Part shown: positions 26,250 through 38,060 of the stretch, one piece after another
Position numbering within the stretch: position 1 is the first letter of the stretch
Layout: each line of letters begins with the position of its first letter
Source: Protoeuglena noctilucae
Taxonomy: Eukaryota > Chlorophyta > Pedinophyceae > Marsupiomonadales > Marsupiomonadaceae
Direction: 5' to 3'
Assembly: GCA_958009085.1 (NCBI GenBank)
Contig: OY253690.1
Coordinates: 358,615-422,614 of the forward strand
DNA length: 64,000 bases
Program-made: the position numbers and the translations under genes
Notes under the pieces: model-generated
The model's input: the letters and a program-made list of their open reading frames with translations, nothing else
Database searches by the model: none
Told to the model about the DNA's origin: nothing

Positions 26250-28015
26250 ATGCGTCACGTGCTGGGGCTGACCGTGTGGTGGCTCTTGGGGTAAGTCCAG
26301 GCACGCATGCGTGTCTCATCGTCCCGACGTCACATTATGGCATGCTTTGAGCCCTCCGTGGCCCGCATGCCCCTGCAGGGTGTGCACGGCGGAGGCTGCC
26401 CTCCATGTACGCTTTGCGGGGGCCGACTGCCCGAGTATCGATGGCGATGTGTCGCTGGATATCCCCTTCTTGACGCACCCGCACGACGCCCTTCGCTTCG
26501 TGCTGACGAAGTACCCAGCCTTGCACTCCATAGAGTTCGCGGTCATGTCCCTGCTTGACATCATCGTCTATAGCACCGCCCACCACCCGATCGTGAGCTA
26601 CCAGGTTGCTGTGGATGGTGCTCCGGAGGGCCGCGCCGTCCTTCGGGTCTGGGCTCACGAAGATGTGGATGCAGCTGTTGCAGCATTCGCACAGCGCTGG
26701 GAGCTCTCCGAGAGCGACAGGGCGGAACTGGAACGCAAGTCGGTAAACATCATACATGTAGTTGCCGACAACGACCCCGCCGTGCTCACGTTCGCGTTTC
26801 CGGACCAAAGTATGTTCGGCAATCTTCGAGCGGTGCGGGGCGCGTATCTTGGCCTCGCCCGTGGCATGTTCGCTGGACTCGTTATTTGTAGGCTGATGTG
26901 GTGGCTACATTGTTGGCCGCAGGACGCCGGGCTGAGCAAGTTCACGGCACAGGGCCCTGCCCGCGTGGACTCGACGGCATTCAGCCCATCCGTGGCGGGG
27001 CAGATCTTCCACGCGCTGAAAGGAACGCTCGGCGCGTCACACTGTGGGGAGGAAGATACCAAAATATGTTTTCTCCTGACCGACCACCCTCATGTGCGTG
27101 CGACGGCAGCGTGGTTCCCCGACCCCGTCCAGTGGGCGGTGGGGCCCCTCCTGGAGCCCTTCCAGCCCGCCCTCGTCTCCGATGCTCCGGTCATGCGCGC
27201 CCTGCTGCAGTGCCGCGCATCGCCGTTGCCGCGGAGGGCCTGCGAGGCGAGCCCTTGCTGGCCGGTGGCCTTCACGGGGTGCGGCTACTCGGGCACAGGA
27301 CTGCTGGAGCGGCTTTTCCGCTCGGGCCTAGGAGTGGATTTGCGGCACGAGGAGCTGGGGGACGACGGCACGTCGTCCTGGCCGGTGGCATTCAGCGCAG
27401 CAGATGCGGCGTTCGAGCGCGTCATGGTTCAGGTGCGGCACCCGCTGGCGGTGGTGCGGTCGCATCAAAACACGGCATTCGCGTTCAATCTCGAGCGAGA
27501 ACTCGAGGCGGCGGGCGTCAAGGACTTTGTCTACGCGGACGACGTCCTCCCTCCCTGGGCAGGGGCGGCGATGGGGCCCCCGTTCCAGGCGCTGGCGTGG
27601 TGGCTGTCGGCGAACGTGCTGGCCTTGGAGCACGCGGACTGCTGGTGGCGTCTGGAGGACCTGGTGGCGCACCCGCGCATGGCCGTGGAGATCTGTGCAC
27701 GGGCGTGGCCGGGGCGGTGCGGGTGCGAGGACGTGGACTGGGCGGCCGTGCTGCAGGCGACGGGGCGATCCAACCGGCACGCGGTCGACGAGGCGAGTCA
27801 CCCGGGGCGCGCGGCATGGGATGTTAGCGCCGAGGCTTGGCACGCTGCATGCCTCTTGGCAAGACAATGAACTTGACAGCCTCCCGGGTCCCCACGGCAC
27901 GCAGGCGGTGTGGACGTGGCGGCTTTTGGGGTACTTGTCGCAGACGTCGGAGGAGCGGCAGGTGCTGCTCGAGGCCAGGCTTATGTGCGGGCTGCTGGGG
28001 TACGAGGACTGTTGA
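26250..28015 (+). CDS. Sulfotransferase-like protein, 3 exons (531 aa)
   Basis: Exons 26250-26290, 26379-27822 and 27905-28015 join in phase (GTAAGT...CAG, then GTTAGC...CAG). The first exon gives a hydrophobic start MRHVLGLTVWWLLG, a signal or anchor, as expected for a Golgi-route enzyme. The C-terminal half has the PAPS-binding 5' loop PVAFTGCGYSGTGLLERLF (27262-27318) and the 3'-phosphate motif QVRHPLAVVRSHQN (27430-27471) of the sulfotransferase fold. It would move sulfate from PAPS to a glycan or protein. The last exon ends with LMCGLLGYEDC. Residues 30-280 have no recognised domain. Neighbouring glycosyltransferase genes support a surface-glycan role. Confidence 0.75.
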
Positions 28016-28249
28016 TGATCAGAGGCGGTCGCTGTCTACGCTCCAGGCTTGAGGTATTTCAAGTCCTTGCAGTGCTAGAGGCCTCCTCTACGCCTGTTTA
28101 TTTCCCAGAAGTCGAGGCCCAGTATACTGTTCTGCTGCGGATCCTGCCCTTGGTGCACAATGCCCAGCATCACAGGCTCACCATGAAGAGGTTGGGGCAT
28201 GCGTCCTCCGCGACTTCATAATCCCTGTCGTACTGCAAGCAGCAGCCAA

Positions 28250-28433
28250 AACAGACGCTGCAGTCCCTGCATGTGTCACTTGCTGCAGGGGTGCCAGCTC
28301 CCAAATGGCCAGCCCCTGACCTTCCGCCTGTGGGAGGGCGAGTGGATGGCCGAGGCTGTGCCGGCCTTCCTGGCTGGGGCAGGGGCCGACACTGCTACAG
28401 CAGACAAGGTGGCGCTCCGTCGTCGTGCAGGTG
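28250..28433 (+). pseudogene. GT61-type gene fragment (N-terminal exon remnant)
   Basis: The translated stretch WEGEWMAEAVPAFLAGAGA...ALRRRAG matches exon 3 of the intact gene at 34.0-35.9 kb (WEGERLRDKLPPFLADAGV...ALLRRAG), including the splice donor right after AG. The matching C-terminal exon lies only at 31.3 kb, beyond a repeat and an opposite-strand gene, so this looks like a broken copy. Confidence 0.6.
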
Positions 28434-28481
28434 CGGACCAGGGGCGGGTTCCATGTGTATGTGTGTCGACACAGCGCCCGA

Positions 28482-28750
28482 TGCTCTATGTTACCGACCC
28501 TCTGCTTCAAAACGATTATGTACCACATGCATGCGAGGCTTTGGCCCGGCCGATGCTCCACGCGTCACCAAAGATGGTCCCCTTACCCATCGCGGCCGCA
28601 GGACGCGGTCGCTGCTGCGACTGGCAGCGCACATGCCCAAAGCTGCGGCCCACTACGGCGCGTTCCGCCCAAACACGGCCGACGCCCAGTGTCGCCCAGC
28701 GGGTTCCAGCCCTGGAGCCCGCCCGGAATCCGCTTTAATTCCTCCCAGTG
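28482..28750 (+). repeat. Dispersed repeat, copy 2
   Basis: This is a diverged second copy of the repeat at 25566-25950, in the same orientation. It lies inside the stretch that separates two fragments of a broken GT61-type gene. Confidence 0.65.
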
Positions 28751-28909
28751 TTGTGCGCGCCTAGTATGCCTCCTTTAAGGCAACATGAGGCAGTACTTCC
28801 CGAGCTGTGCTTGCGTTGTATGACAGCGGGTCGTAGATAGTAAGTAGCCCTGGGAGGCCGTCAAAGAAGGCCCTGTCGGCGGCAAGTGAATGGCAAGTCA
28901 GGATAATGC

Positions 28910-30190
28910 TCAGAGCTTTGCTGCCGACGAGGACGAGTGCGTGTCCATCCTCAGCACTCGCCTGGAGTTAATGGACAGCCTCCCCGTGTGCCCCACTACG
29001 CGAGTGGTGTCCGCCCAGATGTCCCAGCCCAAGGCCCGGACGCGCTCGGCAAAAGCTATGTAGTCAGTCGGGGACTGTGGAGCAGCAAAAGAAGCTTGGA
29101 GCATGTGCAAGAGCAATAAGCTGTTGCGGATCGAAACGGGGGTGGGGGTATAACGCCCGTTTTCACCTGCTCTAACAACCCTTCGAGCCCCTGCGTGCAA
29201 AACATGCAGGGGATTGCCCCAAACAGCTGGTTTTCAACCCATGTCTCTGGGAAGAAGGCCACGAGCTCCTCCACGACGTGCCGCTTGATGAGGACGAGCC
29301 CTGCGACGTCAGGCGCGTGCAGAGCCGTTGCGGCGTCGCATCCATCCTGTCGGGTGAGTCACAGGCGGAGACATGAGCGCAAGCACCTGTCGCACCACTC
29401 ACCAAACCCGACGCTCTTGACCCGGATGAAGCCGTCCACGACACGTCCGGGATCCGGCACGTCATCCTGCTCTAGAAGTTTGACGTTCTCCTCAAATGCC
29501 AGCCCAGGCAACACCGCCGCTGCTGTGCCCTGCGGGTGTAGATGCCATCCTCTCGCACGCCGTGCATGGCTGGCCATCAGCAGCGAACAGTGACAAGCGT
29601 GATTCTCGCCTGCAAGACCCTACCGAAGTTGGGTCGGGAGCGGTGCAGCAGGGCAGGGATGGCCGCCACGTCGGCGTCGAATGCCAACAGTCGCTCCACG
29701 TCCGCTGAGCGGGGCGACAAGGGCCGGGACTGAGCGAAGCGAGCACGCAACAAAGCCAGAGCTCGCAATAGGCCACAAATCCCCTCACATGCCCTAAAAT
29801 CGATGTCCACATCGGCAAGCAGAACGTGGGTCATCGTAGGGTCCTGAAGACTGGAGTACATGGACCACGAGCGCGAAAGGTAGGTCTCCGCAATATTTTT
29901 GGCGAAGCTCAGCTGCGAGCGCAATGTCGGGCTCTGGTATTTGATATTTGCGCCACAGCGAGGCATGACTCCGAAACTCCTCGCCACAGCGAGGAACTGC
30001 GACCCGCCTGGATCTTCACGCCCTTGTCAGGACGAATCATGTGGAAATGGTGCGCCAGGTGAAATGCCGATATGTAGCCATCACTGGTAACAGCCATGCT
30101 GCTGCCGATCGTAGACAGCGTGACCACAGCGGCGAGAGCAGCCTCGTGCAGCGTGAGAAGAACCACGATAGCGGCTAGCATGACCAACAT
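28910..30190 (-). CDS. GT-A-type glycosyltransferase, paralog A (multi-exon)
   Basis: At least five exons can be followed from 30190: a hydrophobic anchor (MLVMLAAIVVLLTLHEAAL); an exon with the DxD-like metal site HVLLADVDIDF; LAFEENVKLL...DGFIRVKSVGFGE; KRHVVEELVAFFPETW...PCMFCTQGLEG; and SPTDYIAFAERVRALGWDIWADTTRVVGHTG. The order of a DxD motif, a hydrophobic GLVLIKRHVVEEL segment and a late W-D-T...GH-G motif is that of GT-A glycosyltransferases. The sister gene at 45.3-46.6 kb has the same exons. The last exon differs here and ends early (SSSSAAKL), so this copy may be decaying. Donor sugar is unknown. Exact exon ends are approximate. Confidence 0.6.
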
Positions 30191-31309
30191 GCTCGCGGTA
30201 GATAGTGTAAAATGAAGTCTTGCGATGACTTTATTCCTTAAGGGAACGTCGAGCTTAGAAGCTGGCAATGAGGACGTCAACTCACAACGCGGCACAACGC
30301 ATCGAGCTAAAGGCCCTGGGGGTTTCAGAGGTCGAGGTAGTCCTGTAAGTCTTGGGGCGGTGTCAAGTCTTTCCCGGAGCTCAGGGGCCACCTTGGGCGC
30401 TACTTTCCTACTCCACGCATAGAAATAGTAAAAGACAGACGGGTCAGAAAAGATCGGGAGCGCCGGTGAGCGCGCGGGCCAGAATCGCCTCTGAAATGAG
30501 GCATCTGCGCAAATTCTTTCCTTTGAAGAATCCAGGACATATTTGGAAACGCCTCTTCGTCATGGTCCCCATTTGCTCCTGTGCATCCAAGGGTGCGCAT
30601 TTCTCGATAGATAAGCTTGTCGTTTGGCGCGAGCGCTGGGTCCCAAGTTGGGGTGGCACACGTCTTTCCTGGCGACATCAGTGGCTTTGTGACAAAGCTG
30701 CCAATGCCATCTGCTTGTTATGAATGTAGTTAAGCTCCCTGCACCGGCGTGTTGGGTGTTCAGCCAGTCGGCGCTGCCTGTTTAGGCTTCTCCCGCCACA
30801 CCCTGTATAATTCTCTCCCCCCGCTTCAGATGCCCTTCTGAGACCGCGCCAGAGGCAGGAGATGGCGGATAGGGTCAGATGAAAGAGTTCGGCGGGATGG
30901 GGTTGGAGGCAGGACCCCAAACGCCGGAGCGGGGGGAGGAGACCTCAGGCCCCATCCCCACACTGGTGGGAGATTCGGCGGGTGCCGGGAGCCGGCTTTC
31001 CGCGAGTACGCCAGAACAGGGCCGGAACTGGGAGCGGAACTCTCCCGGTACGCGGTTTCCGGGTCCGCGGCCGCGTACCGCGGGTACTGTGTCGGTACCG
31101 CCCTGGTACGCCCTTTTGGCGGCCCCGCTCTCCAGAGGCCTCTCGCCCCGCGCGTGCGCTCGCTAGGGGCTTGAAGAATGTAGATGTCGGCGCGCGAAGC
31201 GGGACGGTCGCCGGGCGACTCGGGAGACGGGGACACTGGTTGCGCGGGCGTGCGCGTTCCCGACCGCGACGCCGGCGTCCGCAGGGTCGGCTGCGGGTTC
31301 ATTGGATAC

Positions 31310-31805
31310 CGCGAGCCCCAGCGAGGTGCGCGCCGTGTACGTGCGGCGCGCCATGAGCCTGCGGGAGCTGGGCGACGAGGACCTGGCGCGGCTGGCGTCG
31401 GTGATACTGGAGGAGCACGGGGTGGCGCTTGAGGTGGTGCGGGTCGAGGCCATGACGGTGGAGGAGCAGGTGCGGCTGTCGGCCAGGGTCGACCTCATGG
31501 TGGGCGTGCACGGCAACGGCCTGACCAACCTGCTGTGGATGCCGCCGCACGGGGCGGTGCTGGAGCTGTTTGCGGCCGACTGGCACTTCTACGATTATCA
31601 GATGCTGAGCGAGATCAGCGGGCACCTGTACAGCGGGGTGCAGGAGGGCAACCCGCATCCGTACCGGCGGGGGTCGCGGCGAGAGTCTGTCTACGGTATG
31701 CAAACATTTGGCCCAACCTCGCTGGACTGGGAGCTTGTGAGCCACGAGTTAGCCTTCCTGCTGGCGCGCATCATGGCATGTTGTGGTGGCCCAAATGAGC
31801 ACTAG
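31310..31805 (+). pseudogene. Partial GT61-type gene (C-terminal exon copy)
   Basis: From about 31318 to 31690 the DNA is nearly identical to 35478-35850 of the intact gene; I count about six differences. It encodes the conserved GVHGNGLTNLLWMPPHGAV core. The downstream end is different (LLARIMACCGGPNEH) and open to a stop at 31803-31805. The upstream exons of the family are missing here, although an exon-like fragment lies at 28.3 kb. A functional short protein cannot be excluded, but a broken duplicate is more likely. Confidence 0.65.
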
Positions 31806-32000
31806 CTAAACCCTATGTCCAGCGGCTTTAGTGATGTGGAAGCACTTGGTGATGATGTGAGCACGCGGATGTGCCTTCAAGGATCTGGCGTAACCACGGC
31901 TTGCGGCAGCCCTTTTGTCCCCGACACGCCTCAGCGTTGCATTCGTCACAACCCTCACTCACACGCAAACCGAGGGGCTTCTAAGTCACACATCCTCACG

Positions 32001-33470
32001 CTAGCACGCAGTTATCGTGATGGGGAACCCGTCTCCTGGTCCGCTGGGCTCCGACCCCCATTGGACCCCCATGTCTCGCAGGACGCAGCACAGCTGCTGG
32101 TTGCGGACGTGGAAGTCGGCGGTGAAGTGCAGCTGCGTCGACGTCTTCTCCTTGTCCTCCCCGTAGAACTGCCACCTCTGTCGGGACACCCGCCCCAGCT
32201 CCTCCGGGACGAGTCTCACCACGCGGCGCTCCACCCCCGCCATGGCCAGCCAGCCCGACAGTAGCACGTCGTCCACGAAGCGATACTCCCACAGCTCTTG
32301 CAGCCACGCCTCCAGCGCGTCCCCGGCCCCCAGCCACTGCTTCCGGAACAGCACGCCCCTGTACCCCTCGACGATGTCCACGTCCGCCCACTGCACCTTG
32401 GACGGCTGTTCTTGCAGGATCATGTTGTAGCCCCTCCCGGCCATGAGGGGCGCGGCGGTCCACCCGCTGAACGCCACGGCAACATTCCCCCACGCCGACG
32501 CCCATGCCGCAGCGTGGTCCAGCAGGTGCCGGTCGTACCCCATGTCGTCGTCCACGATCAGGATCCATGCCCCGGAAGGCACGCTTGCGTCCAGGAACGG
32601 CGCCACCCACCTGCACGGCAAGAGCACATCCGCAGTTGCGTCCGGGCCTCCCTCACAGCGACGGACCCACCACGCCGCACTCCCGCACGCTCACTTGGTC
32701 CCCGGCCCATAGTCCTCCACCTCTCAGACCTCCCACGTCGCCCGCACCTCCTCGGGCACCTGGTCCGCCGACCCCGCCAGGCCAAGCCGGTCCACCCACT
32801 TCGGCACCCACAGCATCCACCGCACGTCCCACCCCTCCAGGCCCTCCGTGCTCAGCCGCTGCAGCATGGGTGCCGTCACGACCACCAGCGCCATGTTGGG
32901 CGGGATGGTTCCCATGCTCACCACCAGCGTCGGCCTCTCAGCATTGGCTCCCCCCCAGCCCCAGCTCGGCGCCTGCTGCAGCGCCCAGCGCACCGACGGG
33001 CTCGGGGACGACCCGCCAGTGGGGCACGCGCGCAGGGGGCCGACGGCATCCCCCGCCACCCACAGGCCGGGCCGCGTGCTGGGCGCGTTGCCCTCGAGGC
33101 CCCAGACGCGCTTAGCCTGCTCCGGGCGGCCCAGCACCGGCAGCCACCCGTCCGAGGCCTCGAGGTCGACGCGGGACTCGAAGCTCCCGACGCCCCCGCC
33201 GAAGGAGAAGGCGTCTGAGGGGTGCACCACCAAGTGGACCTCGCCCGGTGCCGGCGAGGGCTCAAACGACCCGCCCGGTCCCAAGTCGCGCCACTCCGCG
33301 ACCCAGGGGAACCATTCGAGGGGCCGTGTATCGTCTACCGCCCGCCACCCCACCCACGCGTGTGCGCGCACGTCGCTGGGCCAACCAGGATTTGCACCTG
33401 TTGACGCCCTTGCGACGCATGCCAAGACGACCAGCACAAAGATGGAACACCAGGCCTGCACAAGAGGCAC
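32001..33470 (-). CDS. Glycosyltransferase with N-terminal signal, 2 exons (447 aa)
   Basis: Exon 1 (33470-32737) begins MPLVQAWCSIFVLVVLACVA, a clear signal or anchor. Exon 2 is 32610-32001. A donor AC|GTGGGA and acceptor GCAG|GTGGGT join them in phase, giving VRATWVAPFLDAS. The catalytic-type part shows ILIVDDDMGYD (metal-binding DDD), then DVDIVEGYRGVLFRKQW and FVDDVLLSGWLAMAGV, a layout typical of GT-A sugar transferases acting in the secretory route. I do not recognise the precise family. It is divergent from the GT61-type gene starting at 34.0 kb and may share regulation with it. Confidence 0.65.
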
Positions 33471-34008
33471 CTCAGTTGTACTCTAATTGGCAATACAACG
33501 GCAGAGATGGCGCGTCAGGCGGGGCAGAGAGGGCGGCACACCTTCATGATAGCAAAAAGGCTCGTCCGTGGCCCTGTGCGGCCCAAGGGAGTCGCTGTCA
33601 ACGAATGCCCGTCAGATGATGAACAGAGGCGACAGCGTCACACGAGTTTCCTCATTGAAAGGAGCGGAAAGACCCAACGCATGCGAGTGCAGGCGCCACT
33701 ACTGAGAACGGCCCACTTTTCGGAACGCCATGTGATTCCGTGCTGCGAGTGACGACTATCAAACTCGTTCCTCCGCTCGTGCACCTCCACCAAAAGGGAC
33801 ACCACTGTGTGTCTGTCACTGCTTTTGAATATTGTGGCACATTCGTGCACAAGTGTGACATGTGGATCAATCCTGCCTGCGCGAGGTTTGCGTGGGTCGC
33901 GGGCATCGCGCCTGAGCCAGCGGATCCGCGCAGATTTTCCATGCTGTGATGGTGGAGCCTGGATGCCGGCGAGCGGCAGCAGTTTCTTGGCGCGGTCGCC
34001 ACGCGTAT
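33471..34008. other. Intergenic region between divergent glycosyltransferase genes
   Basis: No exon-like frame is seen. It must hold the promoters of both flanking genes; I recognise no specific box. Confidence 0.4.
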
Positions 34009-35941
34009 ATGCACATCCTCTTCCTCGCGTGGTGCATCCTTGTATGGACGCTGAGGTGACTTCCTCACGTCGGGACCCTGGCCGGAAAGCGTGCGTGGGT
34101 CCGGCAACGAGAGGATACGCGTATTTGCAGGACTGGAGCCGCGCAGGAGAAAAAAGGAGAGATCCACACACTCATCGCGGTGGCTGGAGAGAAGTATGAG
34201 CTCCACTTCAAGCCCAACGAGCTGCTAGATGATGCCTTCGTGCGCTTTCTCCGCGACACGCCGTGGCCCTTCTCCCGACATCTGCTCGAGTCGCTCGCTC
34301 GGACAGCGTTTCGTCAGGTGGGCTCGTGCGCGGAACAGCTCGGTGGCTGGGGCCCACGGATGTGGGGAATCAACGCGCTGCCGCCGGATGCAGGCCGTGG
34401 AGGAGCGGAGCGTCCCCCGCGTCCGTCTCGTGATCAGGCATCCTCGTGCGCCGGGCGTAGAGTGCCTCCTGGACTCCTACTCCGGAGATGACTTCCAAGA
34501 AACGCTGCGCGGAATGCTGGCCCAGGTGGGGGCACGCGGGTCGCATCTGGGGCAGCTGGGGCGATGTGGGGAGCGGCTCGACGTTCCAGACCTCGCCTTC
34601 GCCGCGCCCAGTGCGGGATGGAAGCTGGGGACGGCGAAGGCCTCGGGACAGCGACGCACTGGCGCCTGGTGTCGGTCCTGTCGATGGACGGGGGGGAAGA
34701 CCTCAACCTCAGCTCGCCAGATCCGGGAAAGTTCCGAGTGTGGGAGGGCGAGCGCCTGCGCGACAAGCTCCCGCCCTTCCTCGCCGACGCGGGCGTCGCG
34801 GATGCCAGTCACACAGGCGCGCTCCTGCGTCGCGCAGGTGGGTGCTGAGCTCAAGAAACATCTCAACGCCAGAGGACATCACTAGCCAGGCATCTTGTGG
34901 TATCGCTGGCTTCGACCCACGCCCGCAGAGGAGAGGCTGAGGGAGACCCTGCTGGGCAGTGACGTGGCACCCGCCCTGTGGAGCATGCCACCCCAGGCGA
35001 CGGCGGCCGGCTACGAGCCGGACCAGGCATTCGCCCTCCGCCGCGGCGGCAGCGCACCGGCGTGGGCGGTGGACTACGGCGTCGTCCAGATTCCGAGCAC
35101 TGGCTTCTGCAACAACCACTACTATCACGTCGTCGAGTGCTTCCTGGGACTCTTCGCCTGGTCCCGGGAGCACCGCGTGCCGGGCAGGGAGGTGGTGCAG
35201 GTGGTCGTCGTACACCCTGCCATGCGCATGCCGACCCACGATTTCTTCGCCTCAGCGTTGTTCCCTGAGGCAAGCATTGCCCCTGAGACCCCGGCCAGCC
35301 TGTCCGTTGCGGTGGTGGCTGCGAAGGCTGGTCTGGGAGACAACATCCCCCAGCGACCCATCGACACCAACCGAGCACTGGAGCACTCCGCGGTCGTCGA
35401 GTCCTTTTGGTTCCCGGAGTTCCTGGCCGCCGTGTACGCTGCTGCTGGCGCGTCCCCCCGGCCCCGGCCCGCGAGCCCCGGCGAGGTGCGCGCCGTGTAC
35501 GTGCGGCGCGCCATGAGCCTGCGGGAGCTGGGCGACGAGGACCTGGCGCGGCTGGCGTCGGTGATGCTGGAGGAGCACGGGGTGGCGCTTGAGGTGGTGC
35601 GGTTCGAGGCCATGACGGTGGAGGAGCAGGTGCGGCTGTCGGCCAGGGTCGATCTCATGGTGGGCGTGCACGGCAACGGCCTGACCAACCTGCTGTGGAT
35701 GCCGCCGCACGGGGCGGTGCTGGAGCTGTTTGCGGCCGACTGGCACTTCTACGATTATCAGATGCTGAGCGAGATCAGCGGGCACCTGTACAGCGGGGTG
35801 CAGGAGGGCAACCCGCATCCGTACCGGCGGGGGTCGCAGCGAGAGTCCGCGTACGGCTTCCCAGTCTTTGCCCCAGGCGCGATCGACTGGGTCCTCGTTA
35901 GCTCGGAGCTGAGGTTCCTGCTAAGCTGGATGATGGGCTAG
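34009..35941 (+). CDS. GT61-type (DUF563) glycosyltransferase, 5 exons (537 aa)
   Basis: Exons: 34009-34041 (tentative; MHILFLAWCIL, signal or anchor), 34147-34317, 34394-34525, 34612-34837 and 34890-35941. All later junctions are GT...AG and keep phase. The last exon carries the GT61 pattern: an N-terminal conserved NHYYHVVECFLGLFAW, then VYVRRAMSLREL, and the hallmark VGVHGNGLTNLLWMPPHGAVLELF. GT61 enzymes move xylose, GlcNAc or arabinose onto glycans or proteins in the secretory pathway of plants, animals and algae. The protein is probably a Golgi type II membrane enzyme. Exon 5 has a near-identical partial copy at 31.3 kb. The first exon is the weakest part: its GTATGG donor is unusual but in phase. 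Confidence 0.75.
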
Positions 35942-36044
35942 GAAGCTTTTAAACACGCAGACTTCCAGTCCTGTGGTGTTTATAAACACCGGTTTGGGTT
36001 GTGAGGGCCCGTGGTGGCCAATGCGTGGCGGGTGCGGCCCCCGC

Positions 36045-37210
36045 TCAGATCTGCCCCGTGCCTTCGGCCGGGGCGGGGGCGTCGGTCACCGGGGTCTTGT
36101 CCTTGGCCGCCCTCTTCTTGGAGCCCTTGGCTGCAGCGGCCTTCTTGGCTCCCTCCGGCTTGGCCTTGGCGCCAGCCTTGGGGGCTGCGGCAGAAGGCAG
36201 GGGCAGGGAGCGGCAGTGAGAGCGGTCTGGTGCGTGCGGCGCCGGCGCGTGGATTCCAGCTCTCGGCACTCACCGGCCTTCTTCACCCCCGAAACCCTGG
36301 GCTTGGTCGCCTTCTTGGCCGAGGCCGCCTTCTTGGCCGGGGTGGCCTTCTTGGCCTTGGACGGGGTGCCCTGCGAAGGTGTGGTGGGAGGCGTCGCCGC
36401 GGGCTAGCGTCGCACCGTAAAAGGGCAAGTGCGTGCCGCCATTCCAGGGCCTAACCCTAGCCCAGCCCATGCCACGCCCCTCGCCTGCGCCTTGGCCTCC
36501 GGGTCCTTGGCCGCCGCCCTCTTCTTGAGCGTTGCCTTCCTCGCCGCCCTCGCTGCGATTAAAGAAGGCGCGGAGTTTGTGAACGCCGCGGGCGCGCCGT
36601 GGCAAGGGCTGGCGGGCTCCCCACCACCGCACGCACCGACGCCGTCCGTTGCCTTGGCTGCCACCTTGCGGGGCTTGGGGGCCGCCTTGGCCTCCGCGGA
36701 GCCGTGCGCCTCTTCGGCGTCCTTGGCCTTGGAAGCGCGCTTGCGGGGCTTCTTGTCCTCCTTCTTCAGCTCGTCGCCCAGGCGGTAGGACGCCTGCGGC
36801 CGCATCACCAGACCGGCCCTGGCCACAAGCCCGCGCTGCCCCCGCCCCGCCACTGCGCTCAGATAACAGACAGCGCGCGGCCTCGCGCCAGACCCCTTGC
36901 CTTCTCCTTCGTCAGCTTCCCGGCCTCCACGAGCTTCCGGAGCTGCACCAACAGCTGCTTGTGGAAGTGCTCGCCGACCTGGAAGTTGGCGCCGATGTAC
37001 TTGGCAATGGCCGCGGAGGACTGCGCCTTCCGGGTGCCGAGGGCCTTGATGGCTGCGTGGGGGGCGGGGCCGGCTCACGCGTGCAACCACCCCACGCGCG
37101 ACATGACCCGCCGGGCCGCCGTGCGCGCGCCGCGCCTCACCCCGGGCCACCATGACCTCGTACTTGGGGTGGGAGGGGGCGGGCTTGCCCGCCGTCTTCG
37201 TCTTCGCCAT
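36045..37210 (-). CDS. Histone H1 (linker histone), 6 exons (227 aa)
   Basis: Exons (minus): 37210-37141, 37052-36901, 36793-36637, 36552-36485, 36370-36274, 36184-36045; summed length is exactly 228 codons. Exons 1-3 give the winged-helix globular domain: HPKYEVMV, AIKALGTRKAQSSAAIAKYI, LRKLVEAGKLTKEKASYRLGDELKKE. The remainder is the Lys/Ala/Pro tail (KKATPAKKAASAKKATKPR) that binds linker DNA. It compacts chromatin in the nucleus. Introns 2 and 4 must use GC donors (AAG|GCAAGG and CAG|GCGAGG) because nearby GT sites are out of phase. The many introns mark it as a replication-independent type of H1 gene, unlike intronless core histones. Confidence 0.9.
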
Positions 37211-38060
37211 GTCGCGCGCGTTCTGCAGGCGCCAGCGAGGGGGGCGCCCGTCGACCGCTCCGGGCCGTCCCGCCGCTCGCAAAAGGACCCAAACCCCCCG
37301 AAAGCGGCGCCATGGAATGTTCTGCGCCAGCGGCACTGCTCCCGCGGGGAGCGCGGGGCCCGGCGCGGCCCGGGCGGGGCCCCAAAGCAGCGGGGGCGAG
37401 AATCCCGAGGGACCCCTGGCCACGGCCTCAATCCCTCGTTTCCTGAAGAAACCCCGCCCTCCTTGCGGCCTCGCCAAGTCAAAAGGAAGGGCCTATGGAG
37501 CGGAAGGCGAGCGGGGTGGGCGGAGAGCGCGGGCGGGTTTTGAAAAAAGGCCCAGAAAGCGACCCCCCCCGGCCACCCGCCGCCCCCGGGCGGGCAGACG
37601 CGACGGAGGACCGTCCAGTTGCCTGCCCTTCGCGAGAAAAGGGCACAGGCGGGGAGGCGGGGGCAGCCGCGGACGCGCGACGCGGGAGGAGCGGGGTTGC
37701 CTCGGGCTCGGTGCCGGGCAACAACGCCGCCGCATGCGGCCCGGCGAGGCCGCCCCCGGGGCTTGGATGCTCGGCACGCATCCACCAAAGGCCATGGACG
37801 AGCCGGGTGCGGGGGCGCGGGCCTCCGAGCGACGACGTGACCCGAGACGGGCGGGACGCAGGGACGCACCTTGTCGCTCGATACGAGAGATGTGGCGCAG
37901 ATGGAGCCGAGGTGCCGCCTCTAGTAGCAAGCTCGCGCTGTGGTTTTGCCCGCTTGTTTGAAACTGCAGGCGGCAGGGAGTCGATATCGACGCCCAGGAA
38001 GCCCGAAAAGCAAGATCACGACGCGTTCGGCGTGCTGAACGACATCCATCACGCCCCGCA
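37211..38060. other. Intergenic region upstream of H1, GC-rich
   Basis: No exon is recognised. It separates the H1 promoter from the 3' end of the first GATA gene, both on the minus strand. Poly-C/G runs are common (for example 37565-37571). Confidence 0.4.
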
